Positions 9,761 through 19,719 of a stretch of 38,113 bases of DNA are shown piece after piece. The notes under the pieces were generated by a model. That model did not search any database. It was given only the letters and a program-made list of their open reading frames with translations, and was not told the DNA's origin. How positions within the stretch are numbered: position 1 is the stretch's first letter; each line of letters begins with the position of its first letter. The translations under genes were made by a program, and so were the position numbers. The DNA comes from Nymphaea colorata. Its lineage: Eukaryota > Streptophyta > Magnoliopsida > Nymphaeales > Nymphaeaceae. Location: NCBI RefSeq assembly GCF_008831285.2, contig NW_022205252.1:1-38113 (forward strand), read 5' to 3'.

Positions 9761-10040
9761 CTTTTGCTGTGTTAAGATTATAAATAAAGCCAAACGGTCC
9801 TCAGCTTAATGGAAACCCGATGGTACGCAAAGGGGGAGAAACTCCGTTTTCCTTTATAGAATTGGATTGGGACTCCGGGCCGGTCCTTCTTTTTTGGTCT
9901 CTGTTCCGCTTTGTAGTCCGTTCAGGCCACTATGGTATCTTAACTTTCCCTCCCAAATCAAAAGCCAAACCCTCAAAAAATCAAAATGGGAAACAAACAC
10001 AAAGGAAAAGGGATTAGCTTCAACCCCTTTGCTCTTGGGG
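9761..10040 (-). promoter_or_regulatory. Upstream cassette of copy 5 (type A, near-identical to copies 6 and 7)
   Basis: About 280 bases nearly identical to 10990-11270 and 12047-12330. They include the AT-rich GATTATAAATAAAGCCAAAC next to the ATG, TTCCTTTATAGAATTGG, ACTATGGTATCTTAACTTTC and CAAAATGGGAAACAAACA. Plus-strand reading frames here recur only because the DNA is repeated; small indels between copies change the frame, so I do not call them genes. Confidence 0.65.
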
Positions 10041-10631
10041 TGCTTCGTCCTCCCTCAGAGTGTCTTTATTGTTCTGTTTGGGCCGAGTTTTCGATGTAAA
10101 ATCTTTGTTTATGCCTTTGGGAAGACTTCTTTCTAACTGAGATCGGCGGCATATCCTCATAGCTTATTCCTTAATTAAACCCTTTATGTCTATCTTTTCT
10201 CTTCTTTTCTTTCTTTCCTTCTCGTTATTTGGTGTGACGCTTTAAGCCCGATGCGGACTCGATGGTAAATCCGTAATCCTCTAAGCTTGGCGTATGCAAG
10301 AAGGATAGCAATACTTTTTACCGTGGCCCCACTTTTCCAAATCTTCATTTGGAGAGGTTTGCAATGATGCAAATTACTGACGGAAAATCCACATCGGATT
10401 GCATCTATGCCGATTGATGAAAAAATGTAAATGTTTTAAATTCCACTGCAAAGATGGTTTGGGTACGACAGCTACTCCGGGACCGCACTATCTCACCTAC
10501 TGGAAAAAACTCTTGTCTTACTTGACCTCATCACTGATTGGGTTTCTTGGCTATCTTTTGCGGGTATTCGACGCCTTACTAGTCGTAATAAAAGAGATGA
10601 TAAGGAATATGTATGCGATTGAGATCATGGT
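10041..10631. other. Spacer between copies 5 and 6
   Basis: No gene. 10041-10200 repeats at 11270-11430 almost exactly. A polypyrimidine CTTTTCTCTTCTTTTCTTTC run follows. The end, TATTCGACGCCTTACTAGTC and onward to 10632, is nearly identical to 11612-11690. The repeat unit therefore covers promoter, spacer and 3' flank. Confidence 0.5.
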
Positions 10632-10989
10632 TCAGAAATGTTATTTGGCTTCTACGATTGCATTGCCATATAAGAATGAAAAAGCGACATTGAGGCTCTG
10701 ATATCTTTCATCGTGATTGATGGAGGTGGTGAGGTAGGATAAGTACCTTCATAAGCTTCTTTAACTTTATCAGAGGCAGTGACACCGATTTGGGCGTTAG
10801 GAGCCGGCTCAGGAGCTGGGAAAGGATAGATATTGTTTGCAGTGAGAAGATTAGTATATACGTAGCCGCCATCTTTCATTCGGTAGTTGACAAAACCCAA
10901 AGCAGTTCCGGATGAGAAGGACTAGGGGGGTTTTGTGTTGTGTAAATGTTGTAGCTTGCCCTAATAATTTTCGTAGCAGCTTTGAGCAT
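10632..10989 (-). CDS. Array family copy 6 (subfamily A, two single-base frame breaks)
   Basis: It begins MLKAATKIIRASYNIYTTQN as in copy 5, breaks frame at a C run near 10925 (copy 5 has one more C), and continues VNYRMKDGGYVYTNLLTANN, APNAQIGVTASDKVKEAY. A second break falls near 10745, before INHDERYQSLNVAFSFLYGN and an ending EAK-TAA-HF-TGA. Both breaks are one base and the first is in a homopolymer, so sequencing error is as likely as decay. Its APNAQI Gln codon is CAA, aligned with TAA in copy 8. Confidence 0.68.
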
Positions 10990-11270
10990 CTTTTGCTTTG
11001 TTAAGATTATAAATAAAGCCAAACGGTCCTCAGCTTAATGGAAACCCGATGGTACGCAAAGGGGCAGAAACTCCGTTTTCCTTTATAGAATTGGATTGGG
11101 ACTCCGGGCCGGTCCTTCTTTTTTGGTCTCTGTTCCGCTTTGTAGTCCGTTCAGGCCACTATGGTATCTTAACTTTCCCTCCCAAATCAAAAGCCAAACC
11201 CTCAAAAAATCAAAATGGGAAACAAACACAAAGGAAAAGGGATTAGCTTCGACCCCTTTGCTCTTGGGGT
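10990..11270 (-). promoter_or_regulatory. Upstream cassette of copy 6 (type A)
   Basis: Near-identical to the copy 5 cassette over its whole length; the copy interval is 1229 bases. Same AT-rich start-proximal element, TTCCTTTATAGAATTGG box and GGTATCTTAAC box. Confidence 0.65.
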
Positions 11271-11687
11271 GCTTCGTCCTCCCTCAGAGTGTCTTTATTG
11301 TTCTGTTTGGGCCGAGTTTTCGATGTAAAATCTTTGTTTATGCTTTGGGACGAAGTCTTTCTAACTGAGATCGGCGGCATATCCTCATAGCTTATTCCTT
11401 AATTAAACCCTTTATGTCTGTCTTTTCATTTCTTTTCTTTTCCTTTTCTTTCCATAATATTCCTTTTCTTTCTTTCCTTTGTTTGGTGTGATGATTTGAG
11501 ACCGATGCGCATTCGATGCCAGGACCGCATTATCTCAGCTGCTGCAAAACTGTTGAAAGTTGGTCCGCTGCCTAACTTTAAAATATCACTGATTCGGGTT
11601 CCTTGGCTATCTTTTGCGGATATTCGACGCCTTACTAGTCGTAATAAAAGAGATGATAAGGAATATGTATGCGATTGAGATCATGGT
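11271..11687. other. Spacer between copies 6 and 7
   Basis: No gene. The left part repeats the 10041-10200 spacer, the middle is a polypyrimidine tract (TTTTCCTTTTCTTTCC), and the right part repeats 10545-10632. Confidence 0.5.
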
Positions 11688-12046
11688 TCAGAAATTTTAA
11701 ATGGCCTTTAAGACTGGACCGCCATAAGTTAATGTGAATATGATATTGAGGCTCTGACATCTTTCATCGTGTTTGATAGCGGTGGTTAAGTAAAGACTAT
11801 TTCCTTCATAAGTTTTTTTAACTTTATCAGTGGCAGTGACACCGATTTGGGCGTTAAAAGCCGGTTGTGGAGCTGGGACAGGGAAACTGTTGTTCACAGT
11901 GAAAAGATTAGTGTATATGTAGCCGCTATCTTTCATTGGGTAGTGACGAAAGCCAAAGGAGTTCCGGGTGGGAAGGTATTAGGAGGATCTTGTATTGTGT
12001 TGATGGTGTAGTTTGCCCTGATAATTTTGGTAGCAGCTTTGAGCAT
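11688..12046 (-). CDS. Array family copy 7 (subfamily A, one single-base frame break)
   Basis: MLKAATKIIRANYTINTIQD, PPGTPLAFVT, a one-base break near 11940, then YPMKDSGYIYTNLFTVNN, PAPQPAFNAQIGVTATDKV, HDERCQSLNIIFTLTYGG and an ending LKAI-TAA-NF-TGA. The ending parallels copy 3 (AFESF) and copy 6 (EAK-x-HF), which supports TGA as the real stop and TAA as sense. The CQSL Gln is CAG, opposite TAG in copy 5. Confidence 0.7.
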
Positions 12047-12330
12047 CTTTTGCTGTGTTAAGATTATAAATAAAGCCAAACGGTCCTCAGCTTAATGGAA
12101 ACCCGATGGTACGCAAAGGGGAGAAACTCCGTTTTCCTTTATAGAATTGGATTGGGACTCCGGGCCGGTCCTTCTTTTTTGGTCTCTGTTCCGCTTTGTA
12201 GTCCGTTCAGGCCACTATGGTATCTTAACTTTCCCTCCCAAATCAAAAGCCAAACCCTCAAAAAATCAAAATGGGAAACAAACACAAAGGAAAAGGGATT
12301 AGCTTCGACCCCTTTGCTCTTGGGGTGTTT
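12047..12330 (-). promoter_or_regulatory. Upstream cassette of copy 7 (type A)
   Basis: Same cassette as copies 5 and 6 with only a few differences. It diverges from them after about 12330, where it instead matches the copy 8 flank (CTCTCAGAACGCGT, CGAGAAGCGTCGAATAAATG). Confidence 0.65.
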
Positions 12331-12735
12331 CGTCCTCTCTCAGAACGCGTATTCTTTTGTTTGGGCCGAGTTTCGATGCGAAATTTGCCTTTTGAACTTG
12401 GGACGAGAAGCGTCGAATAAATGATTCTGAGAAGTTGATTGCTGGCCATGCTCTCGTTATTTCATTTTCTCAACCTTCTGTCTTTCCTTAATTTCTTTTC
12501 GTTTCCTCACTATCTTTCCTTTCGCTCTCCTCCGATGCTCACGATGCGGAATGAAGGCTCTAAAGAAGATGAAGGATGAAGGCATAAGGGGGAAGATAAC
12601 GGTTGACCCAACAAAAGGGAATACTTGCAGGAAGGCAGAAATAAGGAAAGCTGATATTAAGGTTTTAATATCCTTGATTGTGGTACTTTTAAGTCGTAAT
12701 AAAAGAGATAATAATGAGTATGGACGAGATTAAGA
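12331..12735. other. Spacer between copies 7 and 8
   Basis: No gene. 12335-12510 is nearly identical to 13385-13560 (GAAGCGTCGAATAAATGATT, GCTGGCCATGCTCTCG). A CTTTTAAGTCGTAATAAAAG patch matches the spacers of copies 5 and 6. Confidence 0.45.
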
Positions 12736-13109
12736 TCATCATGAAACAGGTGCGTAATATGTTTCATGCAGTGGAAGCTTCCCTGGCGGTTTTGGAATGT
12801 GAAAGAGATAATCAGGTATAAAAATCCATTCCTATGAACGGCTGTGTATCTGTGGGTGGAAAAGGGAAATTCATAGGCTTCTCTAACGTTATTAGTGGCA
12901 ATGGCAACGATTTAGGCGTTAGGAGCCGGCTCAGGAGCTGGGACAGGGACGCTGTTGTTCACAGTGAGAAGATTAGTGTATACATAGCCTCCTCGAGCTT
13001 AGTAGTTGATAAAAGCCAAAGGATCTCCGTATTTGAAAGAGCCCATCGGGTACTGCTTAATAATTATCTGGTAGTTTGCCCTGATAATTTTGGTAGCAGC
13101 TTTGAGCAT
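12736..13109 (-). CDS. Array family copy 8 (subfamily A, diverged C-terminus)
   Basis: MLKAATKIIRANYQIIIKQY, KYGDPLAFINY-TAA-ARGGYVYT, NLLTVNN, APEPAPNA-TAA-IVAIATNNVREAYE, then a C-terminal third (NGFLYLIISFTFQNRQG) that diverges from its sisters. The length is not a multiple of three to the conserved TGATCTTAATCTC, so one or two bases are missing or extra near the end. The two TAA codons align with CAA in copy 4 and in copies 6 and 7. Confidence 0.65.
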
Positions 13110-13400
13110 CTTTTGCTGTGTTAAGATTATAAGTCAAACAGAAAAGCCCCCTTCACTTAATGGAAACCCGATGGTGCGCAAAGGGGGGGAAACTCCGTTT
13201 CCTATATAGAATTGGATTGGGACTCCGGGCCGGTCCTTCTTTTTTGGTCTCTGTTCCGCTTTGTAGTCCGTTCGGGCCACTATGGTATCTTAACTTTCCT
13301 TCCTAAATCAAAAGTCAAACTCTCAAAAATGAAAATGGGAAATAAACACAAAGGAAAAGGGATTAGCTTCAACCCCTTTGCTCGTGGGGTGCTTCGTCCT
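13110..13400 (-). promoter_or_regulatory. Upstream cassette of copy 8 (type A)
   Basis: Plus strand: CCTATATAGAATTGGATTGG, ACTATGGTATCTTAACTTTC, AAATGGGAAATAAACACAAA. Slightly diverged from the copy 5-7 set. Confidence 0.6.
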
Positions 13401-14909
13401 CTCTCAGAACGCGTTCATTCTTTTGTTTGGGCCGAGTTTTCGATGCGAAATTTGCCTTTTGAACTTGGGACGAGAAGCGTCGAATAAATGATTCTGAGAA
13501 GTTGATTGCTGGCCATGCTCTCGTTATTTCATTTTCTCAACCTTCTTTCCTTTCCTTAATTTCTTTCTTTCCTCACTATCTTTCCTTTCCGACTCTCCGT
13601 CCGATGCTCACGTTGGTGCCACTTTATCCTCCTTAAATCCACTATGCCAGCGAAAGAGAGTTTTCCCTAAAATTTCCATAATACTGATGCTCTCTTTTAT
13701 TTGATACTGTTGTTTGGAGGTGGCGGGGATATCAAGGATATCGATGATGCAATCACTTAAGAAAATCGGCTTTGATGAAAACTAAGGCAAGAGGAGAGTC
13801 TAAAGTAAGCAATATGTGAGATAATCGATTGATGTTCATAACTTTCTAGACCACCTTACCTTATCTTCCTCAAGTACTCATATATATTAATCCATCTCTT
13901 TTTTGGATAGGTAGGCAGAAAGAAATTTTATTCTATCTCTTGCATCATCCTATAGTCCAGAATCTAGCAAAAAGACACTATCCAGACTCCACAAATGAAT
14001 TTTTAATTTAAAATACATAAGATTTTAAGATGGTTTAGAATTAAATGCCTTTCAAGACTGTCATCAGCAATAAATTATCAGTATATCAATCATATTTATC
14101 ATCAAAATTTTTGCAAAAATATTACAATGGCAGATTATCCACGATGTTTTTTACTAACTATGATCAGTTTTATCTTGCACGCGTATCTTCCCATGGTCTG
14201 ATTCTCGATATTTTCTTAGCAAATCTGCAGATTGTTTGTCCATCCATTAATTTAGGAATAGATAAAGTGATGGGGACGATGATCAAATATATATTAAAGG
14301 GAAAAATTAGGTGATACTTGCGACCACTTTAATCTGCCTGGACTCAACGCATCTTCTTAGTCAAAAGCTCATCGTAAGCATGAATGCAAATGCCAATAAT
14401 TATCTATCGATATCATGCAGAGAGCCTTCTCAAAGTTCTAAATTAGAAATGCATCGAAATACCGAACTAGAATCACAAGCATATTTAATAATCTCCGCAG
14501 CTAGTATTTGCATTCGCTGTTATTCATTACTAAGCATGGGCCTCGGTCATGAGGATGATCTCCATCTAATCAAAAACTATAAAGTTTCATCAAACAGCTT
14601 TTACTTATCGATAGAAACTACCCAAAATGGATGAAAAACGATAAAAATATTTGCATCAAAAGACTTTTGTTTGAAGTGAGTGACAAGCACCCATACATCG
14701 AATAGCACATAAAGGGGAATCTTCATCCTACACTTGTATTGAGGACTTGCTTGGGACCAGGCTTATTTCGGATGAATATCTTCTTTTATCATTAAGTCAT
14801 CATCAGCTTTTTATTCAAAAAGAGTTAATCTTAGTTTAGGATTATAAGCAAGGCAAAATAAATTAATAGAAGATTTTGCAAAAGATAAGAATAATTGATT
14901 CGATTAAGA
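13401..14909. other. Long spacer with AT-rich section
   Basis: 13401-13560 repeats the 12340-12510 spacer, and 13640-13800 is related to 4690-4880. From about 13860 to 14900 the DNA is clearly more AT-rich. On the plus strand 14045-14313 is a 89-codon frame (SSKFLQKYYNGRL...) ending in TGA, followed at 14311 by another TGA-ended frame. Neither resembles a known protein, and with one stop codon such frames are expected by chance. I record them as doubtful hypothetical frames only. Confidence 0.35.
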
Positions 14910-15263
14910 TCATTAGTCAACTCTCGTCGAAAATTGATTGGCTCTAATTACTGTCTCAGGCTGGAAAGGACCATTAAACACGACGGCAATCGTCAATAAT
15001 CTTGTTCCAGGCTCGTGAATTAGTCTTTGAGTAACTGGCGTGTTAGTGCTAAACGCGCTAATAGTGATTAGTGAGTTAGGTCCAGGAGCTGGGTGTCGCA
15101 CGGGTATCATGTTATTCTCAGTAAGAAAATTGGTATAAGCGTTTCCTCCCTAAATGGTGTAATTTAGAGTCGCTAGCACATATCCATAAGGCACTTTCTT
15201 TGGCACCTGAGCTACGATCACATAGTAGTGGTTGGCCAGGAGTTTAGTGGCAGCTTTGAGCAT
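14910..15263 (-). CDS. Array family copy 9 (117 aa, bridge between subfamilies)
   Basis: A full-length frame of 118 codons with one internal TAG and a TAA directly before TGA. MLKAATKLLANHYYVIVAQV, VLATLNYTI-TAG-GGNAYTNFL, PAPGPNSLITISAFSTN, LIHEPGTRLLTIAVVFNG and RVD-TAA-TGA. The protein begins like subfamily A, but its upstream DNA is of the subfamily B type and it shares LIHE/LIHD with copy 1. It therefore links the two subfamilies. Confidence 0.78.
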
Positions 15264-15480
15264 GGTGATTAATTTAATTATACTAAGAAAAAAGCGTAAC
15301 ACTTAGGAGAGAAAGTTGACTTCCGAAATTCGCCCATTTTTTGCAGGCGGTACTTAGATTGTCCACGAGAAGACCAAAATGTGTTTATTTTTTCATTGAG
15401 ATACGTGTGTATGGCCTGTTTTGGATTTTTTGGTATCGTAATTTTCCTATGTAAAATTGAAACAAGCTATAAAGTTCTAT
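15264..15480 (-). promoter_or_regulatory. Upstream cassette of copy 9 (type B, diverged)
   Basis: Plus strand: GACTTCCGAAATTCGCCCAT, GGCGGTACTTAGATTGTCCA, GTGTATGGCCTGTTTTGG, TTTTTTGGTATCGTAATTTT and TATGTAAAATTGAA. These correspond in order to the type B cassettes of copies 10-13. Confidence 0.5.
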
Positions 15481-16515
15481 TTGCAGCCCATTACTTTTTA
15501 GAAGGCCATGCCTTTGAGCTATTTTTGAAAAATGATGTATGGTGTTTGATTGTGCTAGAGTATAATTGAATTCTGCTTAGAGCTAAACCCATCTTTTTCG
15601 CATGGAGATTGAGCGCAAAAGAATTTTTACTATAACCGAGAGAGTTTCCATCAAAAATCTTTAGAAGCTGAGGAAACATGGTTATTATCAGTTCAAGTGA
15701 AGCAAATTTTTGATCTGACTATGAAAACCAATAGCGATGGTCTTGAAAAATGGCATAAGGGGCGTGATCACCGAGGAGAAAGACTAATAATAGCATTAAA
15801 AAGAGGGATTGAATGTAGAGGATGAACCTCCAAACAAAAGTTGAGGCCAAAGATGCTTTTGGTGTAGTGATTTTTATTCTAAATGAAAAAGAATCAGCAT
15901 GGCAAATGATTTTTTCCATTTTGCTTACTTACTATCATCCTTTGATACTTATAGAGGCGTTTGAGAGATAATAATCTTTTGACCAGAATGCCATTTGAGC
16001 ATTCGTACGATTGGATTAGAATTAACTATTTGGAATCGATCGATATGATTCTAACTATTGCCTAGCGAATATTTCAGAAGGACATCAATAAAAAATAGGT
16101 AAAATGCTTTGCGCCGTATATCAGAGTAAGGATATCCTCTTATGCAAAATAAAAACTCTTGGATGAGATAATAGGCCAAAGGAAATAAATCACCAAAGGC
16201 CACCCTCTAGTTGAAAAGGAGAAGAACCCATTTGCACGAAAGGTTCCTTAAAAGTAGAATCATTCCTCAGCAAAACAACTTTAAAACATATCATAAGCAG
16301 CACAATCCTTCATATGTGCATCAAGAGAGCGATCAAGGTATAGCCTTATCCAAGAGGACGCGTGAATGATCACTACCTATAAGAACTTTAATAATACTTC
16401 CCTCTTCGGCTCAGATATCATATACTTTATCTAAGAACCTTCTAACTTATTAAAAGCAGGAAGTGATATTGATATGCAAATTCTATGATTCGGGGGATGA
16501 TGGATGGGATTGAGA
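15481..16515. other. Spacer between copies 9 and 10
   Basis: No recognised gene. A TGA-free minus-strand frame spans about 15270-15919, but it runs out of phase into copy 9 and shows no domain. From about 16215 the sequence matches 18535 onward (TTTGCACGAAAGGTTC, TCATATGTGCATCAAGAGAG), which is the left edge of the 2.28 kb duplication. Confidence 0.4.
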
Positions 16516-16839
16516 TCAATGTTCGAAGGCCTTAATCGCGCCAGTAGCGGTGGATGGGGAATTATCGTATTCGATAAGGACACTCAAATTTATCTTGGCA
16601 TAGTTATGTTTCAAGGCGTGGGGAGTCAAGCTGCCTGAATAAAGATTGACAATTGAGTTTGCCATAGGATTTGGAGTGGTAATAGTTTCACCTGCAATCA
16701 GAGAAGCGAAGTAAAAATTTCCATCCTCAAGTGTGAGGTGTATTTCGCCTACTATAGTTCCCTTCGGCTTAAGTTCTGACTTCAATGTGGTGGTCACATT
16801 GTAGTTGGCTTTGAGGAGCCGGGTGGCAGTTCTGAGCAT
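16516..16839 (-). CDS. Array family copy 10 (subfamily B, 107 aa)
   Basis: An uninterrupted subfamily B member: MLRTATRLLKANYNVTTTLK, ELKPKGTIVGEIHLTLEDGN, FYFASLIAGETITTPNP, NSIVNLYSG, HNYAKINLSVLIEYD and a C-terminus GAIKAFEH before TGA. A longer in-frame start at 16914 would add 25 residues (MGAFQKSTFPISGAGFCLF...). That extension is in frame in all four subfamily B copies but not in copy 9 or subfamily A. I prefer the inner Met because it aligns with the subfamily A start and has AT-rich DNA directly upstream. This is the best subfamily B reference. Confidence 0.8.
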   Translation of the reverse strand: MLRTATRLLKANYNVTTTLKSELKPKGTIVGEIHLTLEDGNFYFASLIAGETITTPNPMANSIVNLYSGSLTPHALKHNYAKINLSVLIEYDNSPSTATGAIKAFEH

Positions 16840-17110
16840 GGTACTTAATTTGATGATAAAAAGGCAAAAGCCGGCTCCACTTATAGGGAAGGTGGACTTC
16901 TGGAATGCGCCCATTTTCCGCCAACCGCACTTAGACTCCCCACGAGAACACCGGCCTGCCTCTGTTTCTTATCGGAGTGCGCGTGCATGGCCTGCCTGAG
17001 ATTTTTCGGTATCATATTTTTCTATGCAAAATTGAGCAGCACTCAGACAGAATAAAAATACGCATAAAGTAAACTGTCGATAGTTCGACGGCTTCTGCCG
17101 TTAAAGCCAT
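16840..17110 (-). promoter_or_regulatory. Upstream cassette of copy 10 (type B)
   Basis: Plus strand: AATTTGATGATAAAAAGGC next to the start, GCCGGCTCCACTTATAGGGA, GAATGCGCCCATTTTCCGCC, CGCACTTAGACTCCCCACGA, CGGTATCATATTTTTCTATG. It shares CCACTTA-AGGGA and GGTATC-TA-TTT with type A, which suggests a common ancestral promoter. Confidence 0.6.
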
Positions 17111-17442
17111 GGCGTTCACTACCTTATCAAGCTCTTTATCCTTTGGAATTTGTTTGGTGAGGGAGCTCTCAGGGACATGATGACGAGGGCTAATCAAACA
17201 TAATCTTTGCCCTTTATTGTCTAACCTACGGCCTTTATTAATGAGCACAGTGAATTGCATATATGTTTGTCCAAGAGGATATGTGCATGGCCATCTGATC
17301 GTCTGCTCTAGGACCTTAATCTTGGTCCTTAGTGCTGGCAGATATCATATGCTTTATCTAAGGACCTTCCAACTTATTAAAAGCACGGAGAGATATTGAT
17401 ATGATAATTGTATGATTCAGGGGATGATGGATGGGATTGAGA
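17111..17442. other. Spacer between copies 10 and 11
   Basis: No gene. Almost identical to 19385-19719. It includes CTTTATCCTTTGGAATTTG and TTGTCCAAGAGGATATGTGC, and ends in the post-stop ATTCAGGGGATGATGGATGG motif. Confidence 0.55.
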
Positions 17443-17749
17443 TCAATATTCTTACGCTGTAATCCAACCACCGGCGTATGGGTTGAAGTAATTGATTTGG
17501 ACCTCAAATTTGCTGGTGGGTTGTGAGTCAAGGAGAAGGATAAAGTTCAATTAGTGATCCTTACCGTTGCGCCTGCTTTGGGATTCGGATGGTTAACAGT
17601 TTGACCCGCAATCAGAGAAGAGTGGTAAGAACTTCCAGTCTCAAGCATGTAGCTGATATTGCCTCTTTGTTCCGTTCGGCTTAAGTCTGGAACAATATGG
17701 TGGTCACATTGTAGTTGGCTTTGAGGAGCCGGGTGGCAGTTCTGAGCAT
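17443..17749 (-). CDS. Array family copy 11 (subfamily B, several frame breaks)
   Basis: It starts MLRTATRLLKANYNVTTILF and breaks frame near 17690. It resumes as NISYMLETGSSYHSSLIAGQ and TVNHPNPKAGATVRITN, and finally YFNPYAGGWITA-TAA-EY-TGA. Copy 13 shows the expected sequence (VPPVKPNGTKEG...). At least two or three single-base differences interrupt the frame. It is either a decaying copy or carries sequence errors. Confidence 0.55.
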
Positions 17750-18060
17750 GGTACTTAATTTGATAATAAAAAGGCAAAAGCCGGCTTCACTTAAAGGGAA
17801 GGTGGGCTTCTGGAATGCGCCCATTTTCCGCCAACCGCACTTAGACTCCCCACGAGAACACCGGCCTGCCTCTGTTTCTTATCGGAGTGCGCGTGCATGG
17901 CCTGCCTGGACTTTTCTGGTCTGCCTGGCTTTCTTGGCACCCATTTTGGCACCAATTTTTCTATGCAAAATTGAGCAACACCAAACAGAATAAAAATACG
18001 CATAAAGTAAACTATCGATATTTCGACGGCTTCTGCCGTAAAAGCCATGGCGCTTGGAGC
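17750..18060 (-). promoter_or_regulatory. Upstream cassette of copy 11 (type B)
   Basis: Near-identical to the copy 13 cassette (20037-20345), including the insertion TTTCTGGTCTGCCTGGCTTT and TTCTTGGCACCCA that copies 10 and 12 lack. Confidence 0.6.
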
Positions 18061-18801
18061 TTCTCCCTTTATTTCATCGAAGGTTTATCCTTGCGAAATT
18101 TATCTGGCGAAGAGAGTGCCGAGTTCCCGAAGCCATGATGGTGAAGTCTACTCAAATATGATTGCCTTTACTTTATCTATAGTCCAGTTACTGCCAAGAA
18201 TCTTGTTCCTGTTCCGCACCTTTTAGAACATTTTTACTCTGAGCATAAGCCATGAAAGCCAATGCGTGTATGACACTAGCATATGATGGACGATGCCTAC
18301 TTTTGGAGGATGCGGTTCAGTCCACTCTCAGCGGAGAGCTTGCATGCATAAGCCTTGACAGACATTAGGGCAGGCACGCCGATAAGCATAACAAAAGATG
18401 CCCAGGACTAAACCGAAATCAGCTGCAAAAGTAGCCCATATTAAAAGGGAAGCCAAGCAATCAGACTTTAGACTCATATGCCTCCAAAATGCTCTTACCT
18501 TCATGCAAATTAAGACACGCTTCAGCGAAAGAAGAGCCTATTTGCACGAAAGGTTCTAAAGTAGACATTCCCAGCAAAAAAACACGATTATACACAGGCC
18601 TTCATATGTGCATCAAGAGAGCGATCAAGGTATAGCCTATCCAGAGGACGCGTGAATGATCACTACCTATAAGACTTTAATAATACTTCCTCTTCGGCTC
18701 AGATATCATATACTTTGTCTAAATCTTCCAGCTTATCTTATAAGCAGGGAGGGATATTGATATGAAATTCTATGATTCGGGGATGATGGATGGGATTGAG
18801 A
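18061..18801. other. Spacer between copies 11 and 12
   Basis: No gene. 18061-18480 duplicates 20345-20760. From about 18535 the DNA matches 16215 onward but with repeated loss of one base from homopolymers (TTATCCAAGAGG becomes TATCCAGAGG, TTCCCTC becomes TTCCTC). Confidence 0.55.
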
Positions 18802-19115
18802 TCACTATTCGACGGCCGTCATCTGCCATTAGCGTTGGATGGGGGATTTCGTAGTCGATAATGACACTCAAATTTCCTTGTCGATATTGTGGTTAAGGCT
18901 TGGGGAAAACAGCCGTCTGCATACAGATTGATTATTGAGCCTCCATAGGATCTGGAGTGCGAATAGTTTGACCTGCAATCAGATAAGTGTAGTAAAACTA
19001 TTATCAATAAGTGAGAGGTGTATTTCGCCTACTCTAGTTCCGTCCGGCTTAAGGGCTTCAATGTGGTGGTCACATTGTAGTTGGCTTTGAGGAGCCAGGT
19101 GGCAGTCCTGAGCAT
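18802..19115 (-). CDS. Array family copy 12 (subfamily B, frame-broken duplicate of copy 10)
   Basis: MLRTATWLLKANYNVTTTL, a break, then KPDGTRVGEIHLSLIDNSF in another frame, then YGGSIINLYADG and a final segment with scattered one-base losses before TGA. The nucleotide sequence parallels copy 10, but many of the differences are single-base contractions. I would not call it a pseudogene without checking the reads. Confidence 0.5.
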
Positions 19116-19400
19116 GGTACTTAATTTGATAATAAAAAGGCAAAAGCCGGCTCCACTTATAGGGAAGGTGGACTTCTGGAATGCGCCCATTTTCCGCCAA
19201 CCGCACTTAGACTCCCCACGAGAACACCGGCCTGCCTCTGTTTCTTATCGGAGTGCGCGTGCATGGCCTGCCTGAGATTTTTCGGTATCATATTTTTCTA
19301 TGCAAAATTGAGCAGCACTCAGACAGAATAAAAATACGCATAAAGTAAACTGTCGATAGTTCGACGGCTTCTGCCGTTAAAGCCATGGCGTTCACTACCT
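19116..19400 (-). promoter_or_regulatory. Upstream cassette of copy 12 (type B)
   Basis: Almost identical to the copy 10 cassette and without the homopolymer losses seen in the adjacent coding region, so the poor stretch ends near 19030. Confidence 0.6.
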
Positions 19401-19719
19401 TATCAAGCTCTTTATCCTTTGGAATTTGTTTGGTGAGGGAGCTCTCAGGGACATGATGACGAGGGCTAATCAAACATAAATCTTTGCCCTTTATTGTCTA
19501 ACCTACGGCCTTTATTAGTGATCACAGTGAATTGCATATATGTTTATCCAAGAGGATATGTGCATGGCCATCTGATCGTCTGCTCTAGGACCTTAATCTT
19601 GGTCCTTAGTGCTGGCAGATATCATATGCTTTATATAAGGACCTTCCAACTTATTAAAAAGCGCGGAGGGATATTGATATCAAATTGTATGATTCAGGGG
19701 ATGATGGATGGGATTGAGA
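19401..19719. other. Spacer between copies 12 and 13
   Basis: No gene; a near-exact duplicate of 17125-17442. Confidence 0.55.

Larger units (their letters stand above)
16215..18525. repeat. Tandem duplication unit 1 (two genes, ~2.28 kb)
   Basis: This contains copies 10 and 11 with their cassettes and is repeated as unit 2. Corresponding start codons are 2276 bases (copies 10 and 12) and 2287 bases (copies 11 and 13) apart. 17036-17390 is nearly identical to 19310-19660, and 17990-18480 to 20270-20760. Confidence 0.85.

Noticed and set aside
9820-13487. Recurrent plus-strand frames (FRFVVRSGHYGILTF type) in several cassettes
   Set aside because: They recur because the upstream cassette DNA is repeated. 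Small indels change their frame and length between copies, and they overlap promoter-like sequence antisense to the array genes.
14045-14634. Two consecutive plus-strand frames in the AT-rich spacer
   Set aside because: No recognisable domain, no neighbour support and AT-driven codon use; recorded only as doubtful within the spacer entry.
15270-15919. Long TGA-free minus-strand frame upstream of copy 9
   Set aside because: With a single stop codon, frames of this length arise by chance. It runs out of phase into copy 9, has biased composition and shows no domain.
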